64,000 nt of DNA from Chloroflexota bacterium (GTDB taxonomy: Bacteria; Chloroflexota; Chloroflexia; Chloroheliales; Chloroheliaceae). Shown piece after piece: positions 54,600 to 62,868 of the stretch. The number at the start of each line of letters is the position of its first letter. Position 1 is the first letter of the stretch. Under the pieces are notes generated by a model. It was not told the origin of the DNA. It worked only from the letters and a program-made list of their open reading frames with translations, and ran no database searches. The DNA is taken from contig JAQBPB010000013.1 of NCBI GenBank assembly GCA_028287745.1, positions 1-64,000 on the forward strand, in the 5' to 3' direction. The position numbers and the translations under genes were made by a program.

Positions 54600-56837
54600 A
54601 TGAGCAAAACCCTGGTTATTGTTGAATCTCCCGCCAAAGCCAAAACTATTACCCGCTTTTTAGGGAGTAGCTATACGGTGCGCGCTTCAATGGGCCACGT
54701 CCGGGACCTCCCGGCAAAAGAATTAGGGGTTGAGGTAGCAACCGGCACATTTAAACCGACTTATGTCGCCGTAGCCGGCCGCTCGAAAACTATTAGTGAA
54801 ATCAGGGCCCTGGCAAAAGACGCCACTCATGTTTTACTGGCAACCGACCCGGACCGGGAAGGCGAAGCCATTGCCTGGCACATTGTTGCTGCGGCCGGGT
54901 TGGGGCGCGGCCAGCAGCAAATCAGCCGGGTTGAGTTTCACGAAATTACTGAACGCGCCATAACGGCCGCTATCAACCACCCGCGCCAGCTTGATATGAA
55001 CCTGGTAAATGCCCAGCAGGCCAGAAGGGTGTTGGACCGCCTGGTCGGTTACAAATTAAGCCCGCTGCTCTGGAAAAAGGTCCAGCGCGGCACCAGTGCC
55101 GGGCGGGTCCAGAGTGTTGCTTTACGGATTATAATCGAGCGCGAGCGAGAAATTGAAGCATTTGTGCCGCGAGAGTACTGGACCATTGAGGCTGACCTGG
55201 CCCGGTCGCCTTTTTCCAGGCAGAAAGCTGACATCTTCCACGCCGCCCTCTGGAACCCTAAAGAAAAACGCCGTCAAGAATTTGAAAATGGTGACCAGGC
55301 CGGGGAAGTCCTGGCAAAACTGGATGGGGCCGGGTGGACGGTTGGAAACGTAACTAAAAAAGAAGGCTTGCGCCGTCCGAGTGCGCCTTTTATTACCAGC
55401 ACATTGCAGCAGGAAGCCGCCCGCAAGTTACGGCTTAAGACCCAGGATACCATGAAGATTGCCCAGCAGCTTTATGAGGGGGTTAGCCTGGGTCCGGAAG
55501 GCACCACCGGCCTGATTACCTATATGCGTACCGACAGCACCCAGGTCGCCGGGGAGTCTCAGCAGGCCGCCCGTGAGGTCATCAAGGACCGTTATGGTCC
55601 GGACTACCTGCCTGACCGGCCGCCTTTTTATGCCAAGAAAGCCAAAGGCGCCCAGGAAGCCCACGAAGCCATCCGGCCTACCAAACCGGGCCGTCAGCCC
55701 GAAGCGGTTAAAGCTTACCTGACGCCTATCCAGTTCCGGCTCTACCAGCTTATCTGGCGGCGTTTTATCGCCAGCCAGATGGCCCCGGCTCGTATAGAAC
55801 AAACAACGGTGGACATTGAAGCCCGGCCCCGGCCAAACCATACGTCGCCGGAAGTTTATCCTTTCCGGGCCAGTGGCGAGCGGGTAATATTTCCCGGGTT
55901 CCTGGCGGTCTACCGTGAAGGCCAGGGCGATAGCGAAGAAGATGAAGACGCGCCTGCCGCCAACCGGGAGGGTAGTTTGCCCCGGCTTGAAACAGGCAAT
56001 CCTTTAGACCTGCTTAAACTTTTACCCGAACAGCACTTCACCGAACCACCGCCCCGGTTTGGCGAAGCCAGCCTGATTAAAGTCCTGGAGGAATTAGGCG
56101 TCGGACGGCCCAGTACCTACGCGACCATCATGTCTACTATCCGGGATAGGGGCTATGTCGTTGAAACCAAAGACGGCAAAGAGCGCAAGTTCCATCCGAC
56201 CGAGTTAGGCCGGGCCGTCAATGACCTGCTGGTGGCCCGCTTCCCCGACTTGCTGGATGTACAATTTACGGCCAGGCTGGAAGGCGAATTGGACGATGTG
56301 GCCGAAGGCAAACTGGCCTGGACTCCGCTGGTCGCATCGGTATACGGGCCAATGATGGCCCAACTAGCCATAGCCGAACGTGAGGTGGGGAAAATCGAGG
56401 TTCCCGCTGAAACTTTACCCATACCGGAAAAACCGGCTGGCCGCAGCTATGGGCGGTCAGGTAGTACAGGCAGCGGTCGCGGCAGTTATAAGCGGCCCAG
56501 CCGCGCAAAAGCCGGGACCGACTCCACAGGCACTGCAAAACCGTGGGAGCCCTCTACCACTGGGACAGCCAGGCCACGCCGGACAACCAGGGCCACCGCT
56601 GCAACCGGCGAAGCGGCTCCGGTCAAAAGACCCACCCGGCGAAAAGCAGTGACGGTTGCGGCAGCCGCCGCAGGTGAGAGTAGCGGTGGTTCGGCGGTTA
56701 AACCGGCCCCGGCGGCGGTTGCCACCGGCGAAACTTGCCCGCTCTGCCAGCAGCCGATGGTCCGGCGCAAGGGGCCGTATGGCGAATTTTTAGGCTGCAC
56801 CGGCTACCCTAAGTGCAAAGGTACTCGCAAAGGCTAA
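54600..56837 (+). CDS. topA: DNA topoisomerase I
   Basis: This type IA topoisomerase relaxes negative supercoils. The 745 residues have the Toprim domain (about 1-115; VIVESPAKAKTI, TDPDREGEAIAW with the acidic triad), the archway domain and the catalytic Tyr308 in GLITYMRTDST, followed by the cleavage-religation core to about 585. A low-complexity Ser/Thr/Ala/Arg-rich linker (about 600-710) precedes a single zinc finger (CPLCQQPMVR ... GCTGYPKC) rather than the three of E. coli. The reduced finger count with a basic tail is common in high-GC Gram-positives and Chloroflexi. It is monocistronic with its own promoter and terminator. Confidence 0.97.
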   Translation: MSKTLVIVESPAKAKTITRFLGSSYTVRASMGHVRDLPAKELGVEVATGTFKPTYVAVAGRSKTISEIRALAKDATHVLLATDPDREGEAIAWHIVAAAGLGRGQQQISRVEFHEITERAITAAINHPRQLDMNLVNAQQARRVLDRLVGYKLSPLLWKKVQRGTSAGRVQSVALRIIIEREREIEAFVPREYWTIEADLARSPFSRQKADIFHAALWNPKEKRRQEFENGDQAGEVLAKLDGAGWTVGNVTKKEGLRRPSAPFITSTLQQEAARKLRLKTQDTMKIAQQLYEGVSLGPEGTTGLITYMRTDSTQVAGESQQAAREVIKDRYGPDYLPDRPPFYAKKAKGAQEAHEAIRPTKPGRQPEAVKAYLTPIQFRLYQLIWRRFIASQMAPARIEQTTVDIEARPRPNHTSPEVYPFRASGERVIFPGFLAVYREGQGDSEEDEDAPAANREGSLPRLETGNPLDLLKLLPEQHFTEPPPRFGEASLIKVLEELGVGRPSTYATIMSTIRDRGYVVETKDGKERKFHPTELGRAVNDLLVARFPDLLDVQFTARLEGELDDVAEGKLAWTPLVASVYGPMMAQLAIAEREVGKIEVPAETLPIPEKPAGRSYGRSGSTGSGRGSYKRPSRAKAGTDSTGTAKPWEPSTTGTARPRRTTRATAATGEAAPVKRPTRRKAVTVAAAAAGESSGGSAVKPAPAAVATGETCPLCQQPMVRRKGPYGEFLGCTGYPKCKGTRKG

Positions 56838-56851
56838 GAATTTCAAAATAA

Positions 56852-56895
56852 ATAAAAACACCACCTTTCAAAATCAAAAGGTGGTGTTTTTATTT
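56852..56895. terminator. Bidirectional terminator between topA and the ANTAR gene
   Basis: AAAAACACCACCTTT and AAAGGTGGTGTTTTT form a fifteen-base stem with an eight-base loop and an A-rich left and T-rich right flank. It serves both convergent genes. Confidence 0.9.
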
Positions 56896-56904
56896 ATTCA
56901 GCTA

Positions 56905-57534
56905 CTAATTCTTGTCGATTTCGCGGGCAAGTAAGATTGCTTCCGCGATCTCGCGCATGCTCTTGCGAGTATCCATGCTCAACTTCTGAATCCGGCGGAA
57001 AGCATCGGCTTCTTTCAAACCGTACTGGTCCATCAGAACGCCCTTGGCCCGTTCGATCACCTTACGAGCTTCCAGAGTTTCTTTCAAGTCGCCCATTTCT
57101 TTTTCAAGTTCCCGGAATTCGCGGAAGCGGCTTAAGGCAACTTCAATTGCAGGCATCAACTCATCCTGCCGGAACGGTTTAACGATATAACCGACAACCC
57201 CGGCTTCCCTGGCACCGGAAACTAATTCTTGCTGGCTGTAGGCAGTCAATAACAGGACCGGCGCGATTTTCTCTTCGGTTAAAACCCGGGCTGCCTGAAT
57301 TCCGTCCATTTCTGGCATTTTAATGTCCATAATAACCAGGTCCGGTTTTAATTCGCGCGCTAAATTGATGGCCTGGCGCCCGTCACCGGCTTCTCCGACG
57401 ACCTGATAGCCAAGACCACTCAACATTTCCTTCAGGTCCATCCGGATAATTGACTCGTCGTCAGCAATAACTACTCTGGTTTGAGCCACCTTCGAAACCC
57501 CCTCTTTTTGAGGCCGCAAGCTTTGCACCGTCAT
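56905..57534 (-). CDS. ANTAR-domain response regulator
   Basis: This is a 209-residue response regulator that acts on RNA rather than DNA. The receiver (about 19-135) has VIADDESI, IMDIKMPEM with the phospho-Asp, LLTAYS and VKPF, all key residues intact. The ANTAR domain (about 150-205) with VIERAKGVLMDQYGL and FRRIQKLSMDTRKSM binds tandem hairpins to prevent termination, as in PdtaR (Rv1626) and EutV. The ATG at 57532-57534 has AAGGA six bases upstream. A GTG 15 codons later (57489) with GAGGGGG also looks good and would give a 194-residue protein. No partner kinase is in the window. The promoter region is described separately. Confidence 0.93.
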   Translation of the reverse strand: MTVQSLRPQKEGVSKVAQTRVVIADDESIIRMDLKEMLSGLGYQVVGEAGDGRQAINLARELKPDLVIMDIKMPEMDGIQAARVLTEEKIAPVLLLTAYSQQELVSGAREAGVVGYIVKPFRQDELMPAIEVALSRFREFRELEKEMGDLKETLEARKVIERAKGVLMDQYGLKEADAFRRIQKLSMDTRKSMREIAEAILLAREIDKN

Positions 57535-57690
57535 AATATTTCCTTTAACCCCTTTCGATTTGAAAACAAATCCACAACATCGGGGTATCACACAGTGCGA
57601 CTCCAGCGGCGCGATTAATAATTAAAGAACGCTATAATTGCTTGCTAATATTTCCTTGACCAAAAATAAATTGTTTTGATCACAATTACA

Positions 57691-57756
57691 ATTATACACT
57701 ACAAAGCAAATTATGGCAATTTGTATAATGGCTATTTGCGATTGTGCAAATTGCAC
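57691..57756 (-). promoter_or_regulatory. Tandem promoters and palindrome upstream of the ANTAR gene
   Basis: On the minus strand the proximal promoter is TTGCCA (57714-57719), 17 bases, TATAAT (57691-57696). A second, weaker pair is TTGCAC (57744-57749), 16 bases, TATACA (57722-57727). The distal -35 is part of a perfect palindrome, GTGCAAATTGCAC (57744-57756), that could bind a regulator. The leader to the ATG at 57534 is about 150 bases. Confidence 0.65.
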
Positions 57757-57975
57757 ATAAATTAAGTCATTTCAGGTCATTTTTAGCTCATTGCAACACT
57801 AAAATAGGCTAATTTTAGGATAAACAGCGGTAAGCTTTAGTCAAGTTGAACTAAATTAAACAAATTTAGTTTGGATTAAATATTTAACCAATTTTTAAAA
57901 CTCATTAAAAACAAAGCCTGTCACGCAATAAAATGAGGTTTATCTATAAAAGCACCCAAATATAACATCCACTTA
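57757..57975. other. AT-rich non-coding stretch
   Basis: This stretch between the ANTAR promoters and the terminator of the Eis-like gene is very AT-rich and shows no ORF or recognised RNA. Confidence 0.4.
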
Positions 57976-58010
57976 AAAGAAAAACACCACCGGGAGTTAC
58001 CGGGTGATGC
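57976..58010 (-). terminator. Terminator after the Eis-like gene
   Basis: CACCACCGG and CCGGGTGATG pair with a short bulge, and on the minus strand a T-rich tract (complement of 57974-57984) follows. It lies directly past the stop. Confidence 0.7.
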
Positions 58011-58020
58011 CTTTTGTCTA

Positions 58021-59364
58021 TCAGTTCAAGGTTGATACACAGGATGGTTTACGCGGGAAAATTAAATCCAGCAAAACACCTGCCCCATTGTTGCATGGAT
58101 AACAATCCGGGAAAATATAACGTAACTCCTCCATACTGCGCCTGCCAAATAGCAAATCAAGAAATGTAAGGCCAGGGAAAACGGCGTCACCTTCCTGGTA
58201 GGTTTTCGGCTGGAAGGGAACTACCTCTTTAAGCCGCCCATATTCAAAATTTAAAGAAAGCTGGCTGGTATAAAAGTTCAGCCTTAAAGCCCCGGTGTGA
58301 TTTTCCATTGGGCTGCCGATCAGCCGCTTTTCAATTACAGACCGGATATGCATCAGAAAACCGGCTAAATCCGGTACCCTGACATAAAAGGCGTAAGGCT
58401 GAATGGGCTTGCCGAACAGGCTCCCCAGGGCTATGTAGACCGGGTGTACTTCGCCAAGACTAAAGTTCAGGCCCACCAGCGGATCTTTCCGGCTTCTATT
58501 TATATCGTCGGCAATACTTTTCAAGGCCCGTAGAAGGAACTGGGACACCGACCGCAGCGAGAAACCTGACCGGACGGCTAATTCTCGGATAACCAGTCCG
58601 CCACCTGGCTGTCCTGGTATGAATTCGGTATAACCGGCTACCACACCATCGAGGGTTTCTACTATATAGAACTGGTGGTAGGACAAAGATTTTTCTTCCG
58701 TCCGGCCCAATTCGAAATGCCACTCGGTCTGGTCCCTTAACCGGGAAACCAGGCTGCTCGAACAATGAATAGAATATAGTTCGGCCAGGACCGGTATATC
58801 CGCCGTGGTAGCCGGGCGAAGCCGGAAACTTTCTTGCGCTCCGGCATCCAGTTTCTGAATTGCGTGCCATTCTATGCGGCGGCCGCCTGATAAATCCAGG
58901 GCCATTCCGTAACCAAACTGGCGGTAATAATAGGGAATACCGGTGATGACCTGGACCATTTCTCCCCTGGAAGCGCTCAGGGCGTGGATAACATCGAACT
59001 GCGCCCTGACCAGACCCCTGCGCCGGTATTCCGGGTCGGTGCCCACCGCTTCCGGCCGTCCCACCCTGAAAGGAATGCCGCCAAAGCTCCAGGTCTGGGA
59101 AATCAATGTCAGGCTGGATACTATCTTCCCGTCATTATTTTCATCAACCACTACCAGGAAATCACTGGCTTTGGTTGTCGGGTGGTCGCCTTTCATCAAA
59201 TCCCTGGTCCAATTTGCCACATAAATATCCGGCTCGGCGGTTTGAGAATGTACCATCCCGTTAAAGTCGGCCAGCGCGTCTACATCACCCGGACGGCCCC
59301 ACCGTAACACCAGACCGTTGCCAAGTTTGCGGGGTAGATTGAATTTATCAGTGATTGGCAGCAA
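58021..59364 (-). CDS. Eis-like GNAT N-acetyltransferase
   Basis: This is a 447-residue protein with the size and layout of the Eis family: an N-terminal GNAT domain (about 15-150), a second GNAT-like domain (about 175-310) and a C-terminal sterol-carrier-like domain (about 320-440). The acetyl-CoA loop is seen in EAVGTDPEYRRRGLVRAQF (V-x-R-RRG pattern). GIPYYYRQFGYG resembles the Eis substrate-pocket segment. Eis proteins acetylate aminoglycosides or other amines; the native substrate here is unknown. The C-terminus (PSCVSTLN) does not match the usual end carboxylate of Eis, which may affect catalysis. It is monocistronic. Confidence 0.85.
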   Translation of the reverse strand: MLPITDKFNLPRKLGNGLVLRWGRPGDVDALADFNGMVHSQTAEPDIYVANWTRDLMKGDHPTTKASDFLVVVDENNDGKIVSSLTLISQTWSFGGIPFRVGRPEAVGTDPEYRRRGLVRAQFDVIHALSASRGEMVQVITGIPYYYRQFGYGMALDLSGGRRIEWHAIQKLDAGAQESFRLRPATTADIPVLAELYSIHCSSSLVSRLRDQTEWHFELGRTEEKSLSYHQFYIVETLDGVVAGYTEFIPGQPGGGLVIRELAVRSGFSLRSVSQFLLRALKSIADDINRSRKDPLVGLNFSLGEVHPVYIALGSLFGKPIQPYAFYVRVPDLAGFLMHIRSVIEKRLIGSPMENHTGALRLNFYTSQLSLNFEYGRLKEVVPFQPKTYQEGDAVFPGLTFLDLLFGRRSMEELRYIFPDCYPCNNGAGVLLDLIFPRKPSCVSTLN

Positions 59365-59532
59365 CTTGTTCTCCTGTTGTCTAATTAGCTAGGTTAGATG
59401 AATATACTATAGCAGCCGTCCATGGCAAAGTCAACACTCCGGCAGACTTGTGATGCTTCATAAGCAGTCCTGTCAATTTATTACAAACCGGTTACCAGGC
59501 TCAAACAGGAAAAAACTCGGATGGAGTTAGAA

Positions 59533-59895
59533 TTACAGCGGGTAAGCATCCGGGTTGCGCCAGCGCTCGCTGCGCCGCTTTTTAAAGCGTTCAATCATTG
59601 CCTGGTAAGCCTGGTTTCGTTCCGGTACACGCCTTTGCCTGGGTGCGTCCCAATGGCGGCCTTTTTCACCGTTACAGGCCGGGTGGGTCAGGCCCAGGTT
59701 TTCCAGGTCGTCACCGCCACCCAGCACTCGCGGGTAAATATGCTCGATATTTGCCCCAAATCCGTCCGACCGGCGGAAGCTCAACCGGCCATTACAAATA
59801 AGGCACTTGCCTAACCACTGCCCGTCTACCTGCTCAAAAGTTTTATCACTCTGGGCCACACGATTCATCAGTTCAACCGTTGCCGCTGACTTCAT
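59533..59895 (-). CDS. HNH endonuclease family protein
   Basis: This is a 120-residue single-domain protein. CLICNGRL gives the first Cys pair, NIEHIYPRVLGGGDDLENL the H of HNH with the conserved G and N, and LTHPACNGEKG the closing N/H and second Cys, so both zinc ligands and the catalytic His/Asn are present. It is of the McrA-like HNH type. Without an intein or restriction partner, the role is unclear. It lies downstream of the anti-sigma gene, past a strong terminator. Candidate roles are phage defence or a mobile element remnant. Confidence 0.85.
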   Translation of the reverse strand: MKSAATVELMNRVAQSDKTFEQVDGQWLGKCLICNGRLSFRRSDGFGANIEHIYPRVLGGGDDLENLGLTHPACNGEKGRHWDAPRQRRVPERNQAYQAMIERFKKRRSERWRNPDAYPL

Positions 59896-59910
59896 ACCAA
59901 ATTTCCTGTA

Positions 59911-59942
59911 ATAAAAAAGCTTTTCGTAATCGGAAAGCTTCT
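59911..59942 (-). terminator. Terminator after the anti-sigma factor gene
   Basis: On the minus strand AAGCTTTCCGATTACGAAAAGCTT forms a stem of about nine bases (one mismatch), followed by TTTTTTATT. It ends the sigma/anti-sigma unit. Confidence 0.8.
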
Positions 59943-59972
59943 TATCACCAATATTTATTCCACCAGTGGCGG

Positions 59973-60809
59973 CTATACCGGGATTGTACCGGCCATTACG
60001 GGTGGGGAGGTGGGTAGGGGTGAGCCGCCTTTTTTCTCGATAGTCAGGGCCACCTGTTTATACTCCCCCAGGGGCCGGGGTGCTTTTAACTCAAAGATAT
60101 TTGTATCCGACTTGCCCCCCGTACCCAGCAGACCTACCGGGTGAGGTTGACTATCGGTCGTGATGAGCCATGCTTCATATTCTTTATCACCAGGAAGAGT
60201 GGTCATATTCTGGGCTACCAGGTAGACCTTATTGGTAGAAGGGTCGGCGAACATACGAATGCTTCCGCCAGTACTGTTATCGGTTGATTTGAGTTCGGTC
60301 ACTTTAAGGTCAGGCGAAGTTAGCAGCCGGGCGAATTGCTGGCGGGTCTGTTCTTCATCGCTTAGCCTGTTATGGGTATTCAGCCAGAGCAGGCCAAACA
60401 CTGCTGTTGTTACAAGAAGCACCAGGGCCGCTGCATAGGCGCCAAAGCTGAAAGCTTTACTTTGCCAGAACGTCTGGCGGGTGGAATTGGACAATTTAAT
60501 TTTCGGACCTGGCGCAATCTGGTTACCGCCCATTGAAACCAGCCGGGGCCGGGCTTCCTGGGGGGTTTGGCCGGGAGCAACTTCTATACCGGCTTTCTGG
60601 CGCAGCCTTTCGAGGCTACCGGAAGGCAGTTCGACCGGTGCTATACTTAAAGCTAACCCGGTGGTTACGGCTTCAAATTCGGCCAATAACTTGCGGGCCT
60701 GTTCATTGGTCTGAAGCAGTTTTTCGACTTCAACTATTTCCGCTTCATCCAATGCGCCTATCGCATAACCGGCTATTAATTCTTGAATTGTATCGCTATC
60801 CATTTCCAT
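59973..60809 (-). CDS. RskA-type anti-sigma factor
   Basis: This is a membrane-anchored inhibitor of the ECF sigma factor encoded just upstream. The 278 residues have a cytoplasmic helical sigma-binding domain (about 5-75; LIAGYAIGALDEAE), a linker, one transmembrane helix (about 135-160) and an extracytoplasmic RskA domain with EYEAWLITTDSQPHPVG and a closing GGSPLPTSPPVM. There is no HxxxCxxC zinc motif, as in RskA. The ATG at 60807-60809 is chosen; AGGA lies about ten bases upstream and the codon before it (TTG) could also serve. Regulated intramembrane cleavage is expected from the family. Confidence 0.9.
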   Translation of the reverse strand: MEMDSDTIQELIAGYAIGALDEAEIVEVEKLLQTNEQARKLLAEFEAVTTGLALSIAPVELPSGSLERLRQKAGIEVAPGQTPQEARPRLVSMGGNQIAPGPKIKLSNSTRQTFWQSKAFSFGAYAAALVLLVTTAVFGLLWLNTHNRLSDEEQTRQQFARLLTSPDLKVTELKSTDNSTGGSIRMFADPSTNKVYLVAQNMTTLPGDKEYEAWLITTDSQPHPVGLLGTGGKSDTNIFELKAPRPLGEYKQVALTIEKKGGSPLPTSPPVMAGTIPV

Positions 60810-60901
60810 CAAGGTAATTTCCTGACTAAGACCTGCAATTTACTGCCTTGGCCGCTTTAAACCTGGCACTTCTCACACGTATGACAGGTAAATATAAAAC
60901 C

Positions 60902-61492
60902 TTACTCGATATCTTTAACGTAACCTTTGAGTTTAATTAAACCCTGCCGAATTCGACTCTTAACTGTGCCTAAAGCCTGACCGGTTTCCTGGGCAATTTC
61001 CTGGTGCGTCAATCCCCCGAAGAAAGCTAATTCAATTACCCGGCGCTGTTCCGGCGGAAGATTATCCATTGCTTTCTTGATGGCGGTGCGCTGCATTCCC
61101 AGCCAGACTTCTTCTTCAATGGCTACCTGCTCATCGGCCATGTAATTCAAGCGTTCCTGGGCCTCTTGCTGGTCAATTGAAACCGCCTTGTTGCGCTTGC
61201 GCCGTAATTGGTCAATACAGAGATTGTGGACCACACTTAAGAGCCAACTGCCAAAACGGCCCCGGGTAGGATCAAAACTTTTAGGCTGCTTCCAGAAACG
61301 GACAAAAGCATCTTGCACAGCGTCTTCGGCTGCTTCGTGGCTGTTAAGGATTTTCAGGGCCAAACCAAAAGCCTGACGGCTGTAACGTCCATAAAGCTCT
61401 TCTACCGCCGTAAAATCTCCAGTTTGTACACGGGTTACCAGGGATTGTTCGTACTCTTGTTCAGGTGGTTGGTTACCAGGTCTGACCTGCAT
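60902..61492 (-). CDS. ECF RNA polymerase sigma factor (SigK-like)
   Basis: This is a 196-residue sigma factor. Region 2 has YSRQAFGLALKIL and DAVQDAFVRFWKQ then FGSWLLSVVHNLCIDQLRRKR; region 4 has LPPEQRRVIELAFFGGLTHQ and a recognition helix in ALGTVKSRIRQGLIKLK. It resembles the SigK/ECF19 group whose anti-sigma partner is RskA, the next gene. The reading frame extends 50 codons further up (to 61642), but that end overlaps the predicted promoter, and the ATG at 61490-61492 gives the usual length. GGA lies seven bases before it. It responds to an envelope or redox signal that the sequence does not show. Confidence 0.9.
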   Translation of the reverse strand: MQVRPGNQPPEQEYEQSLVTRVQTGDFTAVEELYGRYSRQAFGLALKILNSHEAAEDAVQDAFVRFWKQPKSFDPTRGRFGSWLLSVVHNLCIDQLRRKRNKAVSIDQQEAQERLNYMADEQVAIEEEVWLGMQRTAIKKAMDNLPPEQRRVIELAFFGGLTHQEIAQETGQALGTVKSRIRQGLIKLKGYVKDIE

Positions 61493-61613
61493 TAAAACAT
61501 CCACACTTTCCTGTTGTATCCGGTCTTTTACTTTACCGTAATTTTGGAGTAGGGTTAATTTTTGCCAATCCAAAGTAATTGGGTTTATCGAGGGTATTGG
61601 CCCAATGGACGGT

Positions 61614-61642
61614 ATTTTAGTGTGGAAAGTGTTATATTGCAA
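61614..61642 (-). promoter_or_regulatory. Promoter of the sigma/anti-sigma operon
   Basis: On the minus strand TTGCAA (61637-61642) and TAAAAT (61614-61619) are separated by 17 bases. Transcription would start near 61607, about 115 bases before the chosen ATG. No obvious ECF-type self-recognition motif was identified. Confidence 0.7.
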
Positions 61643-61840
61643 ATTCTTACGCCTGACAAACCTAAATCAACTTTATCCAGGAGTCATAAGCAGTTTTCAA
61701 CGGTAATTGTACTGACCCGGCTATACCACCGGGTTTTCTTACCTACAAACATAATACGTAATCCAGGTGAGTTTGGATTGGCAAATAAACAGCCGCTATC
61801 CCATTCCAGCCGGGATTAAATTCTTTTTAAATCAAAGGAA

Positions 61841-62854
61841 TTAACGAGGAAGGGTAATCCGGCTGCCCTCGTTAAGGCCGCCAATTATTTCGGTCTGGTC
61901 GGGGTTGGTCAGGCCGGTTTCGACCGGGACTTTTTCAGTAGTGTTATCCGGCTGGATTAGATTAACATATTTGCGCAGGCCAATACTTTCAAGTGCCCGG
62001 TTGGGTACCAGCAAAACATTATTCCGGGAGAGGCTGGTAATAACCAGATTGGCCGCCATGCCGGGCCTGAAATAGAGGTCAGTGGGCCGGGTAAAACTGA
62101 CTATCGCCGGGTAGACCGTACTTCCGGTCCGCTGGGCGGGGTTGGGCGACACCAGCGATATTTGACCTTCAAAGTTCTTGCCGGGAAAGGCATCCAGGTT
62201 AAATGACACGGCCTGGCCTACCGCGACATTTGCCACGTCCAGTTCATCTATATCGGCCCGAACCTGCAGGCGGGTTAAATCGCCAAAGTTAATAACCGCC
62301 TGGCCGGGATTGACATAATCGCCTTCATTTATATCTATCGAAAGAATGGTGCCTTCAAAGGGAGCGTACAGGCGGGCGTTTTCCAGGGCGGTGCGGGCCT
62401 GGGTCAGTTGAGCGTCAGCCAGTTCCGATTGGCGGGCCAGCGAATATAGTTCCGAGGGGGAGGCGGGCGCTGCGTTAGGGTTGCTCTGGGCTTTTTCAAC
62501 CTGGGCGCTCAGATTGAACCGGGCGATTTCTCGTTGAGATTGAGCCTGGGACAATTGCCTTTCTAATTGGGTCGTATCCAGTTCCATGAGCAGGGTTCCG
62601 GAAGGCACAAAATCACCCGGCTTGACCAGGGTCCGGCGAAGGATATCTCCAGCTCGGAAACTTAATTTCAACTGGCGGACCGCTTCTATTTTCCCGGTCG
62701 TGCGGACCACGGCACTTATACTGCCGCGTTGGACCTGGTAAGTTGTGCCGGTGGCGGTCTGGCTGCCGCCTATAAAAAAGCTTGCCAAAAGGACCAGACC
62801 GGCCACAACCACAATTATTAATCCTGATATTCCAAATCGCCGCAATTTTAACAT
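61841..62854 (-). CDS. HlyD-family efflux adaptor (membrane fusion protein)
   Basis: This is a 337-residue periplasmic-adaptor-type protein anchored by an N-terminal helix (about 8-30; ISGLIIVVVAGLVLLASFF). The barrel-sandwich hybrid reads RTTGKIEAVRQLKLSF then GDFVPSGTLLMELDTTQL, followed by a coiled-coil hairpin (about 92-155), the second biotinyl half (LYAPFEGTILSIDINEGDYV) and a beta-barrel domain to about 280. It belongs to the ABC- or RND-associated MacA/HlyD group. The ABC ATPase and permease partners expected downstream are not in the window. It follows the GT4 gene by 14 bases. Confidence 0.88.
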   Translation of the reverse strand: MLKLRRFGISGLIIVVVAGLVLLASFFIGGSQTATGTTYQVQRGSISAVVRTTGKIEAVRQLKLSFRAGDILRRTLVKPGDFVPSGTLLMELDTTQLERQLSQAQSQREIARFNLSAQVEKAQSNPNAAPASPSELYSLARQSELADAQLTQARTALENARLYAPFEGTILSIDINEGDYVNPGQAVINFGDLTRLQVRADIDELDVANVAVGQAVSFNLDAFPGKNFEGQISLVSPNPAQRTGSTVYPAIVSFTRPTDLYFRPGMAANLVITSLSRNNVLLVPNRALESIGLRKYVNLIQPDNTTEKVPVETGLTNPDQTEIIGGLNEGSRITLPR

Positions 62855-62868
62855 TTTATCCGATACTT

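Noticed and set aside
59533..59895. HNH gene as part of an intein or restriction system
   Set aside because: No intein splicing motifs, methylase or phage genes are adjacent; the context supports only a stand-alone HNH protein.
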